Assembly: GCA_041725895.1 (NCBI GenBank)
Contig: JBGRQA010000013.1
Location: forward strand, 1 to 64,000
Source: JBGRQA01 sp041725895
GTDB taxonomy: Bacteria > Bacteroidota > Bacteroidia > Bacteroidales > Marinifilaceae
DNA: 64,000 bases
Reading direction: 5' to 3'
Each line of letters starts with the position of its first letter. Position 1 is the stretch's first letter. Of the stretch, positions 17,685-26,875 are shown in pieces. The position numbers and the translations under genes were made by a program. The notes under the pieces are model-generated. The model saw only the letters and a program-made list of their open reading frames with translations, did no database searches and had not been told where the DNA came from.

Positions 17685-17997
17685 GTGGTGCGACGATAGT
17701 TTATATCGTGGTGCGACGATAGTTTTTATCGTGGTACGACGATAGTTTATATCGTGGTGCGACGATAGTTTATATCGTGGTGCGACGATAGTTTATATCG
17801 TGGTACGACGATAGTTTATATCGTGGTACGACGATAGTTTTCATCGTGGTACGATGATAGTTTTCATCGTGGTACGACGCAAGTTTCTATCGTAGTACGA
17901 CGATAGTTTCCATCGTGGTACGACGATAGTTTTTATCGTAGTGCGACGATAGTTTTTATCGTAGTGCGACGATAGTTTTTATCGTGATACCACGATG
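17685..17997. repeat. 23-bp tandem array, 13 full units
   Basis: Thirteen contiguous units of exactly 23 bases start at 17685 and end at 17983, with a diverged partial unit to about 17997 and a partial one just before. The unit core is GTGGTRCGACGATAG followed by a T-rich tail and ATC. Across each junction TATCGT and ACGATA pair as a 6-bp stem around a GGTRCG loop, followed on the plus strand by GTTT to GTTTTT. The array fills the convergent gap between the htpG terminator and the 3' end of the sensor kinase gene. It is not coding in the gene sense. Unit length never varies, although bases at several positions do. Confidence 0.9.
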
Positions 17998-18009
17998 AAA
18001 GTAGAAGGA

Positions 18010-21000
18010 TTATGACTCCTGTGGTTGAATCGGTAGGGTGAAGTTGAACACCGCACCTTTATTGGGTTCCGATTCTACCCAGATCTCTCCCTTCATCAAT
18101 TTAATAAGTTCCTTCGAAATGGCCAAACCCAGTCCGGTACCTCCGTACTTTCTGGTGTGATGGATTTCCAATTGGGTAAAACGACCGAAGATAACTTCCT
18201 GCATTTCTTCTGAAATGCCAATACCGGTGTCTTTTACATAGAATTGTATACAGGAGTCATTGGGGAAGAGGTATCCAAACTCAATGCCTCCCTCTTCGGT
18301 AAATTTAATGGCATTGTTCAAAAGGTTGGAGAGGATCTGTTTCAGGCGAACCTCATCGGTTCTTATTCTGAAACTAGGGTTATCAGCACTTGTTTTAAGT
18401 TGAAAGTTGATCTTGTTTTTACCCAAACTATGCAGATGTTCCACAAATACGATATAGATTTCCTGCATAAGATCATCAAGTAGTACTTCCCTTGGTTTGA
18501 TATTCAGTTGTCCCACCTCAATTTTGGAGAAGTCGATGATATCGTTGATAATATGCAGTAGCTGGTTGCTGTTGGCATTGATTATTTGGATGTACTTCTT
18601 CTTCTTATCGTACTCCAGATTGTTTTGGCTGAGAAGATTGGAGAAGCCCATGATTCCGTTGAGGGGAGTTCTGATTTCGTGACTCATATTGGCCAGGAAG
18701 GCCGATTTCAGGCGATCGCTCTCTTCGGCTTTTGCTTTGGCCTGAATCAATTGTTGTTCGTACTCTTTGTTTTTGGTAATATCCTCAATAAATCCTTCTA
18801 TGTAGAGGGGATTCCCTTTTGCATCCCGTACTAATCTGACATTGAGATTGGCTATTACTATCTTGCCGGCCTTGTTTTTGAACTTTTCGGTATAGGTGGC
18901 AATTTCACCGCCCCTGATCAGTTCCTCAAGGATTAGCTTTCTTCGCGAAGGGGCCAGGTAAAACTGTTCCGATATGTTTTGTATACTTTGGAGGGCCTCC
19001 TGGGGAGAGGAGTAGCCCATCATTTTTGCCAGGGCATGATTGATGCTGATGAATTTTCCCTCCAGGCTAGACTGAAAGATGCCCAATACCCCGTGATCAA
19101 ATATGGTTCGGTATTTTTCCTCTGAAAGTTTAAGGGATTCCTCGGCCTTCTTGAGGTGGGAAATATCCCTTACGGATTCAATGGCACCATAGGTTTTCCC
19201 ATTCTCATCAATCAATGGTGAGGCGGTAACCCAAACGGTAGCTCCCTTGCCTCCGTACAGGGAAGGAACATATACCTCTCCCATAAGGTAATTGTCTTTT
19301 CTCTTCACATTATGGTATTGCAGCAAGGTTTCGGAGTTATCACTTCCAATAAAGTCGATAAGAATGGGGCGTCGTTTGCCGTAGAAAGGCAGCGAATAGG
19401 CGTAGTTTCCTTTGTTCAGTATTTCCGATTTGGGAATCAGGGTCATCTCTTCCAAAGCCTTATTCCAGGCAATTACCTTTTTGTTTTTGTCTATAACGAA
19501 GGTTGCATCGGGCAGAAACTCAATAATATCCTGCAATTGACGATGGGCTTTTACCAGGTCGGATTCTGCCTTTTTTTTTTGACTGATATCAGTTGCGAAG
19601 GCAAGAACGAACTCCTGATCCTCAACTTTAATTCTTCGAAGTCGAAGTGTTGTGGGAATTTCCATTCCCGCCCTGTTGTGGAAAATCCATTCGGTATCGA
19701 CAGCACCGGTTTTCCAAACCTCTTTGATTTGGTTTAGAGCCTCCTCTTGAGTATGTATATCTCCACTGAAATCTGCTATAGTTAAACCTTTTATTTCATG
19801 ATTGGTATATCCCAGCATTTTCTCGCAGGTTAGGTTTACCGAATGAATTTCGCCGGTAGGAAGGTGGACCAGAATAGCATCGGGGGAGTGATCTTTTAAG
19901 CGGTTTAGGAAGCTGCTAAGCTCTTGCAGTTGAATGTTTTTACAGATTACCTCCTTTTTAGTCTTTTGATGCTGAGAGATGATGGCCTCCAATTGCTCTG
20001 CCATATGATTGCATGATTCCTCCAATGCTCCAATTTCATCTTTGGAACTGACGGGAATTCGATAGCTAAAGTTTTCCTTTCCGAATTGCCGGGTTCCCTC
20101 CATCAAATTATTTAATTTGGAGGTGAGGTAGTTCGAGAGTCCAATTGCAATTATCACAACCACAATAATCATCAGAAGAGCAACAAGTATAAGTATCTGA
20201 ATCAGGTTATTCGAAAACTCATGGAGATAGGATCTGCTTCGTTTGATGTTGAGGTTCATCATTGACTCACCACTTGCGATCACTTTTTGCAGTTTTGCCT
20301 TCGTGGCTGTTGCTGCTGCATGAAAATCTTTAACATCGGCTCCCAGGCAAACAATACCAAATCCTCTGGGAGAGTCTTTGTAGCGGCCGGTAAAATAGGG
20401 GATAGGTGAAGCTGACATCAATTTCCATTTGCCATCCCAAAAGTATTGATAGGAACCGGATCCTCCGTCCTCGGTGAGCTGAAACAGACCATAGCCGGTC
20501 CACATCGGTTCACGAGAGTAACGCATATCCAATCCCATTTGAGCGGAGTCTTGAACCTGTTCTCCTGAAGGGTAGTTAAATTCATCCGGATGATCCCATT
20601 GCGGAATGGTACGCAGAAAAGTGTAGGCATCTTTGATCCCCGAGCTTTTCCATGCATCAAACAGTTCCTGGTGCATCCAAGGGGCTACTCTGGTTCCGGT
20701 TTGGGGATTATAGCCCATGATGTAGTAGTTTTTGGGATGGGCAATCAGCATGCCTTGGGCATCCCACAGGTAGCAGTAGTTGGCCGATGATGAGTTGGGA
20801 ATGTTGCGTACCTCTCCGGAAATGGGAGTGGCGTAATCGGTAAATTCCTGAATATGGCGATGATCCAAAGCAAGAGAAATGTAACCGGTTTTTTGGCCGT
20901 TTCTATAGTAGGGGGTGATGAATCGGATAATTCCCTCAAATCTTTTACCCACTGGATTTTCGATTCCGGCAAAGGCCGATTTTTCCGGGGTGAAACGGCC

Positions 21001-21801
21001 TTCTTCCTTCATAGCATTGGGGCGGTTGTATACTCCTCTGATCCGGGCTCCGATATAAGCTCCAATCAATTCACTAACGTAGATTTCTCCCTTTTTTAGT
21101 TCTTGTATTTCTTTGAAGTAATTTTCCGATCGGATGTAGGTGTTTTTCTTGTTACTGATATTTTGAAGCCTGGGGTTTAGAGTGCTGTATTTTATTATCT
21201 CCCTGCCTTTCAGATCAAAATAGCTGATTTCTTTGTAGACGGGCAATTGTTGGTATTGAAGTTTGGAGGGAGGATTGTGCCGGTAGTACTTGTTATTTTG
21301 TTTCAGTCTGGCTTTGGTCGTATCAATTGGATGTTTGTTGATTTGCGGACTTATCCATTGGTTGCTTTCCTCGTCGTAGTAGTATTCGTTGGGAATGATT
21401 ATTTTTTCGGTTTTCTGTTGAGCGAATTTTCTATAGGTTGCACTGGAAGGGGGCAGGGAGGCCAGTACAAGTAGATCCTTGTCTCTTTGATACAGAAAAT
21501 TGGCGATCCTGATCCCTATGTCCATTCCATAATGTTCAATGCTTTTTTGGTATTGGCTGTTCAAGGCCTGAATACTTTCCTGAATGGCTTGATTGGAAAC
21601 TTTATTCAGAACATCCTGTTGGTTATGAAAGGCTTGTTCTGTGTTGGGCATTAGCTTATTTTCCAGCAGTATAGCGCCTAAGAAAGCTATGGAGGAAATA
21701 ATTAGTACGGGAATAACAATTATGATTGTGAAAAGGGTGATGAGTTTGGGTTTTATCCCCAGGGTTTGAATGCGATGAAATAGTTTTCCAAGGATTCTCA
21801 T
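18010..21801 (-). CDS. Large membrane sensor histidine kinase (Cache-like, HAMP, multiple PAS)
   Basis: 1263 residues. A membrane segment at about 20-43 and another at about 535-560 bracket a 490-residue periplasmic sensor region with a Cache-type ending (GYISLALDHRHIQEFTDYA and, later, WKLMSASPIPYF). A HAMP linker (about 560-615) and three PAS domains follow (starting near 640, 755 and 885), each with a PAC-like end. The HisKA phosphoacceptor lies in NMSHEIRTPLNG (His about 1040), and HATPase motifs include GIGISEEMQEVIF and GTGLGLAISKELI. There is no receiver domain, so it must signal to a separate response regulator, none of which is adjacent. Signal unknown. Confidence 0.9.
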   Translation of the reverse strand: MRILGKLFHRIQTLGIKPKLITLFTIIIVIPVLIISSIAFLGAILLENKLMPNTEQAFHNQQDVLNKVSNQAIQESIQALNSQYQKSIEHYGMDIGIRIANFLYQRDKDLLVLASLPPSSATYRKFAQQKTEKIIIPNEYYYDEESNQWISPQINKHPIDTTKARLKQNNKYYRHNPPSKLQYQQLPVYKEISYFDLKGREIIKYSTLNPRLQNISNKKNTYIRSENYFKEIQELKKGEIYVSELIGAYIGARIRGVYNRPNAMKEEGRFTPEKSAFAGIENPVGKRFEGIIRFITPYYRNGQKTGYISLALDHRHIQEFTDYATPISGEVRNIPNSSSANYCYLWDAQGMLIAHPKNYYIMGYNPQTGTRVAPWMHQELFDAWKSSGIKDAYTFLRTIPQWDHPDEFNYPSGEQVQDSAQMGLDMRYSREPMWTGYGLFQLTEDGGSGSYQYFWDGKWKLMSASPIPYFTGRYKDSPRGFGIVCLGADVKDFHAAATATKAKLQKVIASGESMMNLNIKRSRSYLHEFSNNLIQILILVALLMIIVVVIIAIGLSNYLTSKLNNLMEGTRQFGKENFSYRIPVSSKDEIGALEESCNHMAEQLEAIISQHQKTKKEVICKNIQLQELSSFLNRLKDHSPDAILVHLPTGEIHSVNLTCEKMLGYTNHEIKGLTIADFSGDIHTQEEALNQIKEVWKTGAVDTEWIFHNRAGMEIPTTLRLRRIKVEDQEFVLAFATDISQKKKAESDLVKAHRQLQDIIEFLPDATFVIDKNKKVIAWNKALEEMTLIPKSEILNKGNYAYSLPFYGKRRPILIDFIGSDNSETLLQYHNVKRKDNYLMGEVYVPSLYGGKGATVWVTASPLIDENGKTYGAIESVRDISHLKKAEESLKLSEEKYRTIFDHGVLGIFQSSLEGKFISINHALAKMMGYSSPQEALQSIQNISEQFYLAPSRRKLILEELIRGGEIATYTEKFKNKAGKIVIANLNVRLVRDAKGNPLYIEGFIEDITKNKEYEQQLIQAKAKAEESDRLKSAFLANMSHEIRTPLNGIMGFSNLLSQNNLEYDKKKKYIQIINANSNQLLHIINDIIDFSKIEVGQLNIKPREVLLDDLMQEIYIVFVEHLHSLGKNKINFQLKTSADNPSFRIRTDEVRLKQILSNLLNNAIKFTEEGGIEFGYLFPNDSCIQFYVKDTGIGISEEMQEVIFGRFTQLEIHHTRKYGGTGLGLAISKELIKLMKGEIWVESEPNKGAVFNFTLPIQPQES

Positions 21802-21964
21802 AAGAAATTAAAGTAGGTTTTTCAAGGTAGTTAGTAGTTTCGTCTTTAAGATAGGATTAATTTTTTAGTTAACAATGGTAATATGTTAACTACCTTGAAC
21901 TTGGTGCTTTTTGTATTGGTTGCAATTGTTTTTTTACTTTGCCGGGAAGTGTTCTGATGTAAAA

Positions 21965-21997
21965 AAGACCTTTCAGTTTTTATCACTGAAAGGTCTT
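21965..21997 (-). terminator. Intrinsic terminator of the DEAD-box helicase gene
   Basis: AAGACCTTTCAGT / ACTGAAAGGTCTT, a 13-bp perfect stem with a 7-base loop, followed on the minus strand by a T-run. It is about 60 bases past the helicase stop. Confidence 0.85.
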
Positions 21998-22055
21998 CCG
22001 TAAATTAATTCTTTGTCCAATGCCATTAATTTAGTAAGTGCTGATTGGATAATAT

Positions 22056-23378
22056 TTATTTCCTTCTTTTCTTTTTATTTCTCTTTCTGTTTTCGATCGC
22101 CTTTTGTCTTCCCTTAGAACCGGAAGGAGTTTTCATATTTTTGGCTTTCTTTTCGTGAAAAGCTCCGGTGTTTCTTCTTACATCGGTTTTAACACGGATG
22201 TTTCGAGTTTGAATCTTTTCATCTTCCAAAAGCTGAGTGGTAACTTCCACATCCAAAGGAATGGATTCAACAGAGATGGATTGACGCATCAGTTTTTCGA
22301 TTTCCACAACCAGTTCCTGCTCTTTTTCATTTACGAAACTGATGGCTACCCCTTCTTTTTCAGCACGACCGGTACGACCGATTCGGTGAATGTATTCGGT
22401 ATGTACAGTAGGGATGTCGAAATTAATCACGTGACTTACATCCTCAATATCCAGACCACGGGCTGCCACATCAGACGAAACCATTACTCGTGCACGTCCT
22501 TCCTTAAAGGCATTCAGAGCATTGATACGGGTGTTCTGGGCCTTGTTGGAGTGGATAACACTTAAGGCTTCTCCCAAATCATCCTCCAGTCGTTCTACTA
22601 TGCGGTCGGCATTTTTCTTGGTTTCGGTAAATACCATCACCTTGGTGAATTCCTCCTTGTTATTCAGTAGGTGCTTCAGAAGATTTACCTTACTCAGGAT
22701 ATTGGGCACATGGTACAGGTGCTGACGGATGTTTTCAACAGTAGTTGCCTGAGGTGCCACTTCAATTCTTTGGGGAGCAATCAGGAAGTCCTCACTCAAT
22801 TGTGCAACGGTATCCGAAAAGGTTGCGGAAAAGAGTAGGTTTTGATGTTTTTCCGGCAATACTTCGAAAATACTGTTTAACTGTGGCATGAATCCCAGAT
22901 CCATCATCTTGTCGGCCTCGTCCACTACCAAAGTTCTAATGTTCTTGAACTTTAAGACACCAGTCATGTAGATATCCATCAAACGGCCCGGTGTTGCTAC
23001 CAAAAGGTCGACTCCGTAATCAAAGATCTTGTCCATTTGGGTGCGAATGTTTACACCACCATAAACTCCTCCGTAACGGATATCCATATAGGGAGTAAGA
23101 AGTTCAATTGTTTCACAAACCTGCAGAACCAACTCTCGGGTTGGTACAACGATCAAAGCGCGAGGCTCCATTCCCTGGGCGTAGTTCAGTTTCATCAGGA
23201 TTGGCATCAAATAGGCCAGCGTTTTACCTGTACCGGTTTGGGCGATTCCAATTACGTCCTTACCGGAACGAATAGCTGAAAATGCATCCTTCTGGATGGC
23301 AGTAGGTTTGGTGAAACCTGCTTCATCCAATGCCATTCTGATTTGTTTACTGAGTTTTATTTCGTCAAATGATTGCAT
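22056..23378 (-). CDS. DEAD-box ATP-dependent RNA helicase
   Basis: 440 residues with the complete motif series: Q motif GFTKPTAIQ, motif I AQTGTGKT, Ia PTRELVLQ, Ib TPGRLMD, II DEAD, III SAT, IV VFTETKK, V ARGLDIEDVSHVINFD and VI HRIGRTGRAEK. A basic tail (SGSKGRQKAIENRKRNKKKRRK region) likely adds non-specific RNA binding, as in RhlE/CsdA-type proteins of cold adaptation and ribosome assembly. It lies 66 bases after the gene for a small membrane-anchored protein on the same strand. Which named helicase it corresponds to is not certain. Confidence 0.95.
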   Translation of the reverse strand: MQSFDEIKLSKQIRMALDEAGFTKPTAIQKDAFSAIRSGKDVIGIAQTGTGKTLAYLMPILMKLNYAQGMEPRALIVVPTRELVLQVCETIELLTPYMDIRYGGVYGGVNIRTQMDKIFDYGVDLLVATPGRLMDIYMTGVLKFKNIRTLVVDEADKMMDLGFMPQLNSIFEVLPEKHQNLLFSATFSDTVAQLSEDFLIAPQRIEVAPQATTVENIRQHLYHVPNILSKVNLLKHLLNNKEEFTKVMVFTETKKNADRIVERLEDDLGEALSVIHSNKAQNTRINALNAFKEGRARVMVSSDVAARGLDIEDVSHVINFDIPTVHTEYIHRIGRTGRAEKEGVAISFVNEKEQELVVEIEKLMRQSISVESIPLDVEVTTQLLEDEKIQTRNIRVKTDVRRNTGAFHEKKAKNMKTPSGSKGRQKAIENRKRNKKKRRK

Positions 23379-23444
23379 TCCTCGTTATTTTGAAAATTTG
23401 TGCAAAGCTAATCATTATTCCCGAAATGACTATAGGAATAGCAA

Positions 23445-23966
23445 TTAGAATAAGTTTCGTACTTCATCCCGTAGGGTTTCCAAAGCTTTTTGGGTGACAG
23501 CCTGACTGGTTTCAACGTGTTGTTCCAAAATAGTTCGGCTCAATTCCAGTGACGAATTTTTGGGGTTGATACCTTGTGCTGACGAATTTATATTGCGAAT
23601 TACCGTTTCTTTGGCATTTCGGATTTGCTCCCATACTTTATTGGAAACGTACAGTTGCTGGGTTAGATTGTGTTCAAATTCCTGGCGAATTGTTGATAGA
23701 AGTGTCTGATGCAATTGGTGGTTGTTCATGCCACTTTCGTTCATGCGGACAACAAGGGATTCCGGGTTGATGCGTTCCAAAAAGAGGATCAGGCGCTCGT
23801 AGGCTTGCAGGCGGATGGGCGTAATCTGCTTCTGATTGTTGAGGAAAATCTCCAATTGTTGCTTTTTCTCATCCCGGCGCAACATCTGACGAATCAGTAG
23901 GTAAGCAGTGGCAAATACAACAAGGGCCGGGAGTAAATATTTAAAGGATTCCAATAGTTCTTTCAT
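23445..23966 (-). CDS. Conserved small membrane-anchored protein, function unknown
   Basis: 173 residues. One N-terminal transmembrane helix (about 8-26, LLPALVVFATAYLLIRQ) is followed by a charged stretch RRDEKKQQLE and a helical cytoplasmic domain that includes ITPIRLQAYERLILFLERINP, a segment I recall as typical of a Bacteroidota-only DUF family (DUF7935-like). No catalytic motif is visible. Its conserved position next to housekeeping genes suggests a basic cell function. It probably shares a transcript with the helicase. Confidence 0.7.
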   Translation of the reverse strand: MKELLESFKYLLPALVVFATAYLLIRQMLRRDEKKQQLEIFLNNQKQITPIRLQAYERLILFLERINPESLVVRMNESGMNNHQLHQTLLSTIRQEFEHNLTQQLYVSNKVWEQIRNAKETVIRNINSSAQGINPKNSSLELSRTILEQHVETSQAVTQKALETLRDEVRNLF

Positions 23967-24148
23967 CGTAATTTTATTAATTGAATATGAAATTTCGGGA
24001 TATCTAGATACGAATAAGGGTGAAAACTTGTATCTTTAAACTTTCTACAATTATAGCCATTTTTTGGTGAATAGAAGTAGTAGATATTGTTCAAAGCAGG
24101 GAACAAAAAAAACAATCCAAATTCTAATCCTAAAATAAGAATAAAAAC

Positions 24149-25342
24149 ATGTTAAAAATCTCTGATCGTTTAGCCAGTCTTTCTATTTCGCCCACTCTGG
24201 CTATGTCGCAGAAAAGTAGAGAATTATGCGCTCAGGGGGTCGATGTGATCAATCTAAGTGTAGGAGAACCTGATTTTGATACCCCTCCTCATGTAAAAGA
24301 GGCAGCCAAAAGGGCTATTGATGAAAATTATTCTCACTATTCTCCGGTTCCGGGGTTTCTTGAGCTACGAGAAGCCGTGGTGAAAAAACTAAAAGAACAA
24401 AATGGCTTGGAGTACCGTCCCGATCAGATTGTAATTTCCAACGGGGCGAAACAGTCTATTGCCAATGTTATTTTGAGTGTGGTAAACAAGGGGGAAGAGG
24501 TTATTATTCCAAGTCCCTACTGGGTTAGTTACTGTGAGATTGTTAAACTTGCCGAAGCGGAGAGTGTTTTCATCCCGGCAGGATTGGAGCAGGACTTCAA
24601 GATTACTCCCGAGCAGTTGGAAGCTGCTATAACGGATAAAACCAGGGCTTTTCTTTTCAGTTCGCCCAATAATCCCACCGGAAGTGTCTATTCCTATGAG
24701 GAATTGAAAGCTTTGGTGGAGGTTTTCGTCCGACATCCGCAAATTGTAATCCTGTCCGATGAGATTTACGAACACATCAATTATGTGGGAGAGCATGAGA
24801 GTATTGCTCAATTTGAAGAACTTCGCGATCGGGTAGTGGTGATCAATGGCGTGTCGAAAGGCTATGCAATGACCGGTTGGCGAATTGGTTATGTGGCTGC
24901 TCCGGATTGGATTGCAAAGGCCTGCGGAAAATTGCAGGGGCAGATGACCTCAGGGGCTTCAACTATTGCTCAGATGGCTTCTATTGCTGCCTTAACCGGG
25001 AATCAAAATTGTACAGGAGAAATGCGGGAAGCTTTCCGAGGTCGTCGAGACAAAGCACTTGCTCTAATGAAAGAGATTCCCGGTTTTCAAATTCGGGAAC
25101 CCAAGGGCGCTTTCTATCTTTTTCCGGAAGTTTCTGCTCTATTCGGAAAACAGAACGGAAGTAAGCGAATTGAAAATGCTACGGATTTGAGTGCATACCT
25201 TTTGGAAAAGGCACATGTGGCCACTGTTACCGGTGAGGCTTTTGGAGAGCCTAATTGTCTGCGTTTATCCTATGCTACCAGTGAGGAGAAAATGGCGGAG
25301 GCTATACGAAGAATTAAAGAGGCATTGACTCTGTTGAGTTAA
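24149..25342 (+). CDS. Class I/II pyridoxal-phosphate aminotransferase (aspartate aminotransferase-like)
   Basis: 397 residues of the fold-type I aminotransferase family. Visible signatures are NLSVGEPDFDTP near residue 35, SPNNPTGSVYS, SDEIYEHINY and the PLP-lysine region NGVSKGYAMTGWRIGY (Lys about 236). C-terminal FGEPNCLRLSYATS contains the Arg that binds the substrate alpha-carboxylate. It transfers amino groups between amino acids and 2-oxoacids in the cytoplasm; aspartate with 2-oxoglutarate is the most likely pair given similarity to type-Ib AspC proteins. It is monocistronic with a terminator after the stop. Confidence 0.92.
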   Translation: MLKISDRLASLSISPTLAMSQKSRELCAQGVDVINLSVGEPDFDTPPHVKEAAKRAIDENYSHYSPVPGFLELREAVVKKLKEQNGLEYRPDQIVISNGAKQSIANVILSVVNKGEEVIIPSPYWVSYCEIVKLAEAESVFIPAGLEQDFKITPEQLEAAITDKTRAFLFSSPNNPTGSVYSYEELKALVEVFVRHPQIVILSDEIYEHINYVGEHESIAQFEELRDRVVVINGVSKGYAMTGWRIGYVAAPDWIAKACGKLQGQMTSGASTIAQMASIAALTGNQNCTGEMREAFRGRRDKALALMKEIPGFQIREPKGAFYLFPEVSALFGKQNGSKRIENATDLSAYLLEKAHVATVTGEAFGEPNCLRLSYATSEEKMAEAIRRIKEALTLLS

Positions 25343-25366
25343 AGCTGTTTTAAATTATATTATTCA

Positions 25367-25395
25367 GGGGCTGTCGAAAGAGTATCGATAGCTCC
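25367..25395 (+). terminator. Intrinsic terminator of the aminotransferase gene
   Basis: GGGGCTGTCGA pairs with TCGATAGCTCC through two G-U-compatible positions, followed by six T residues. Confidence 0.75.
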
Positions 25396-25526
25396 TTTTT
25401 TATGTAATTTAGGACAGATCCTACCCTTGCATTTGTAACGAGAAATGAAAGAAGGATATTTTTGATTTCTTTGGAGATCTGTGAAAATCAGTAATATCAG
25501 TCTTGTCTGTGTTCGATTAAATAAAA

Positions 25527-25549
25527 AAGGCTCCCACTATGGAAGCCTT
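25527..25549 (-). terminator. Intrinsic terminator of the flavodiiron gene
   Basis: AAGGCTCCC / GGAAGCCTT stem with one wobble and a 5-base loop, followed on the minus strand by a T6 run, 25 bases past the stop at 25575. Confidence 0.75.
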
Positions 25550-25574
25550 CCTGTGACTAAATGCAAAATTTAGC

Positions 25575-26774
25575 CTATTGGTACAGTTCTTTTAAGCGTG
25601 TAGCCATTTTCTCTGCGATTTGTGCGCAGTCATTAAAATCATCTTTATTGGGAGAGCAAAGTGCTTCGGCTGGATCAGCAACCACTTCCCATTTGATGGC
25701 TTCTGAGAATTTCTTCAGGCGTTTTACACCACCTCCACCCCAGGCGTAGGATCCGAACATACCCAGAACGTGGTCTTTGATACCCATGTGCTCAATCTCA
25801 TTGATAATAGTTTCCATGGTTGGGAAGATATCTCCATTGTAGGCACAGCTACCCAAAATTACACCACGGAACTTGAAAATATCGTTGATGATGTAGGATG
25901 GGTGGGTCTTGGATGCATCATGGATACGAATCTTTTTAATGCCTCGCTTCACCAACTGACGTGCAATGTTGTCGGCCATTTTCTCAGTATTTCCATACAT
26001 CGAGGAATAAACGATAACAACACCTTCGTCGGTTTCGTACTTGCTCCATTTGTCGTATTTTGCGATAATATCAGCAACGTGGCTTCTCCAGATAGGGCCG
26101 TGAGTGGCACAAATCATGTTCAGCTCCAATCCGCCTAATTTTTTTAGGGCATTTTGTGCAGGACGACCATATTTTCCAACAATGTTGGAGTAGTAGCGGC
26201 TGATCTCATCATCCAGGTAATCCAAATCCAGCTCATCATCAAAAATACTACCGTCCAAAGTTCCGAAAGCTCCAAAAGCATCGCCGGAGAATAGAATTCC
26301 ATGAGTTGATTCGTAGCTCACCATGGTTTCAGGCCAGTGTAGCATAGGCACCATGTAGAAGTTCAGTTTGTGTTCTCCCAGATCTAACGAATCCCCTTCT
26401 CTTACTTCCAATAGGTTGTCTTTGATGTTGTAGAAACGTTCCAGCATCGGGAAGGTCTTCTTGTTGCCCACAATCTTCATATCAGGATATCGTTCCACCA
26501 ATGATTTGATTGAACCGGAATGATCGGGTTCCATGTGGTTTACGATCAGGTAATCTGCTTTGCGGTCACCCAGTACTTCCTCAATGTTTTCCAGGTACTC
26601 ATCCATGGTCCCCTTTTCAACGGTATCCACTATGGCAACTTTTTCATCAACGATGACATAGGAGTTGTATGCAACACCTTTGGGAAGAGGCCAATAATTT
26701 TCAAAGATGTGGGTTTTGCGGTCGTTTGTTCCTACCCAAAAGATCTTTTCTGTGATATTGGTTTTGTTATGCAT
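25575..26774 (-). CDS. Flavodiiron protein (A-type flavoprotein, FprA family)
   Basis: 399 residues in the standard two-domain form. An N-terminal metallo-beta-lactamase-like domain carries the diiron ligands H80-x-E82-x-D84-H85 (HMEPDH), HWPETMVSYE and FSGDAFGAFG. A C-terminal flavodoxin domain begins VIVYSSMYGNTEKMA, the FMN phosphate loop. Flavodiiron proteins reduce oxygen to water or nitric oxide to N2O in the cytoplasm of anaerobes and microaerophiles, usually with electrons from rubredoxin; no rubredoxin domain is fused here. A Crp/Fnr regulator is encoded immediately upstream on the same strand, which suggests oxygen or NO control. Confidence 0.95.
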   Translation of the reverse strand: MHNKTNITEKIFWVGTNDRKTHIFENYWPLPKGVAYNSYVIVDEKVAIVDTVEKGTMDEYLENIEEVLGDRKADYLIVNHMEPDHSGSIKSLVERYPDMKIVGNKKTFPMLERFYNIKDNLLEVREGDSLDLGEHKLNFYMVPMLHWPETMVSYESTHGILFSGDAFGAFGTLDGSIFDDELDLDYLDDEISRYYSNIVGKYGRPAQNALKKLGGLELNMICATHGPIWRSHVADIIAKYDKWSKYETDEGVVIVYSSMYGNTEKMADNIARQLVKRGIKKIRIHDASKTHPSYIINDIFKFRGVILGSCAYNGDIFPTMETIINEIEHMGIKDHVLGMFGSYAWGGGGVKRLKKFSEAIKWEVVADPAEALCSPNKDDFNDCAQIAEKMATRLKELYQ

Positions 26775-26839
26775 TTTTTTCGGTTTTTCGGTTTATCGCA
26801 TTTTCGGATGCCAAAATTACGAATATATTTTTATCAGAC

Positions 26840-26851
26840 CCAGAACTCTGG
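26840..26851. promoter_or_regulatory. Short dyad between Crp/Fnr gene and fprA-like gene
   Basis: CCAGA-AC-TCTGG is a perfect 5-bp inverted repeat with a 2-base centre, about 65 bases upstream of the flavodiiron start. A TTGAT-like half site (TTGATTAAAATTAT) lies just beyond at about 26859. Neither is a full FNR box, so a link to the adjacent regulator is only a suggestion. Confidence 0.25.
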
Positions 26852-26875
26852 TTCCAAATTGATTAAAATTATGAT

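Noticed and set aside
17685..17997. Repeat protein gene fragment
   Set aside because: A 23-bp unit shifts the reading frame in every copy, so it cannot encode a regular repeat protein.
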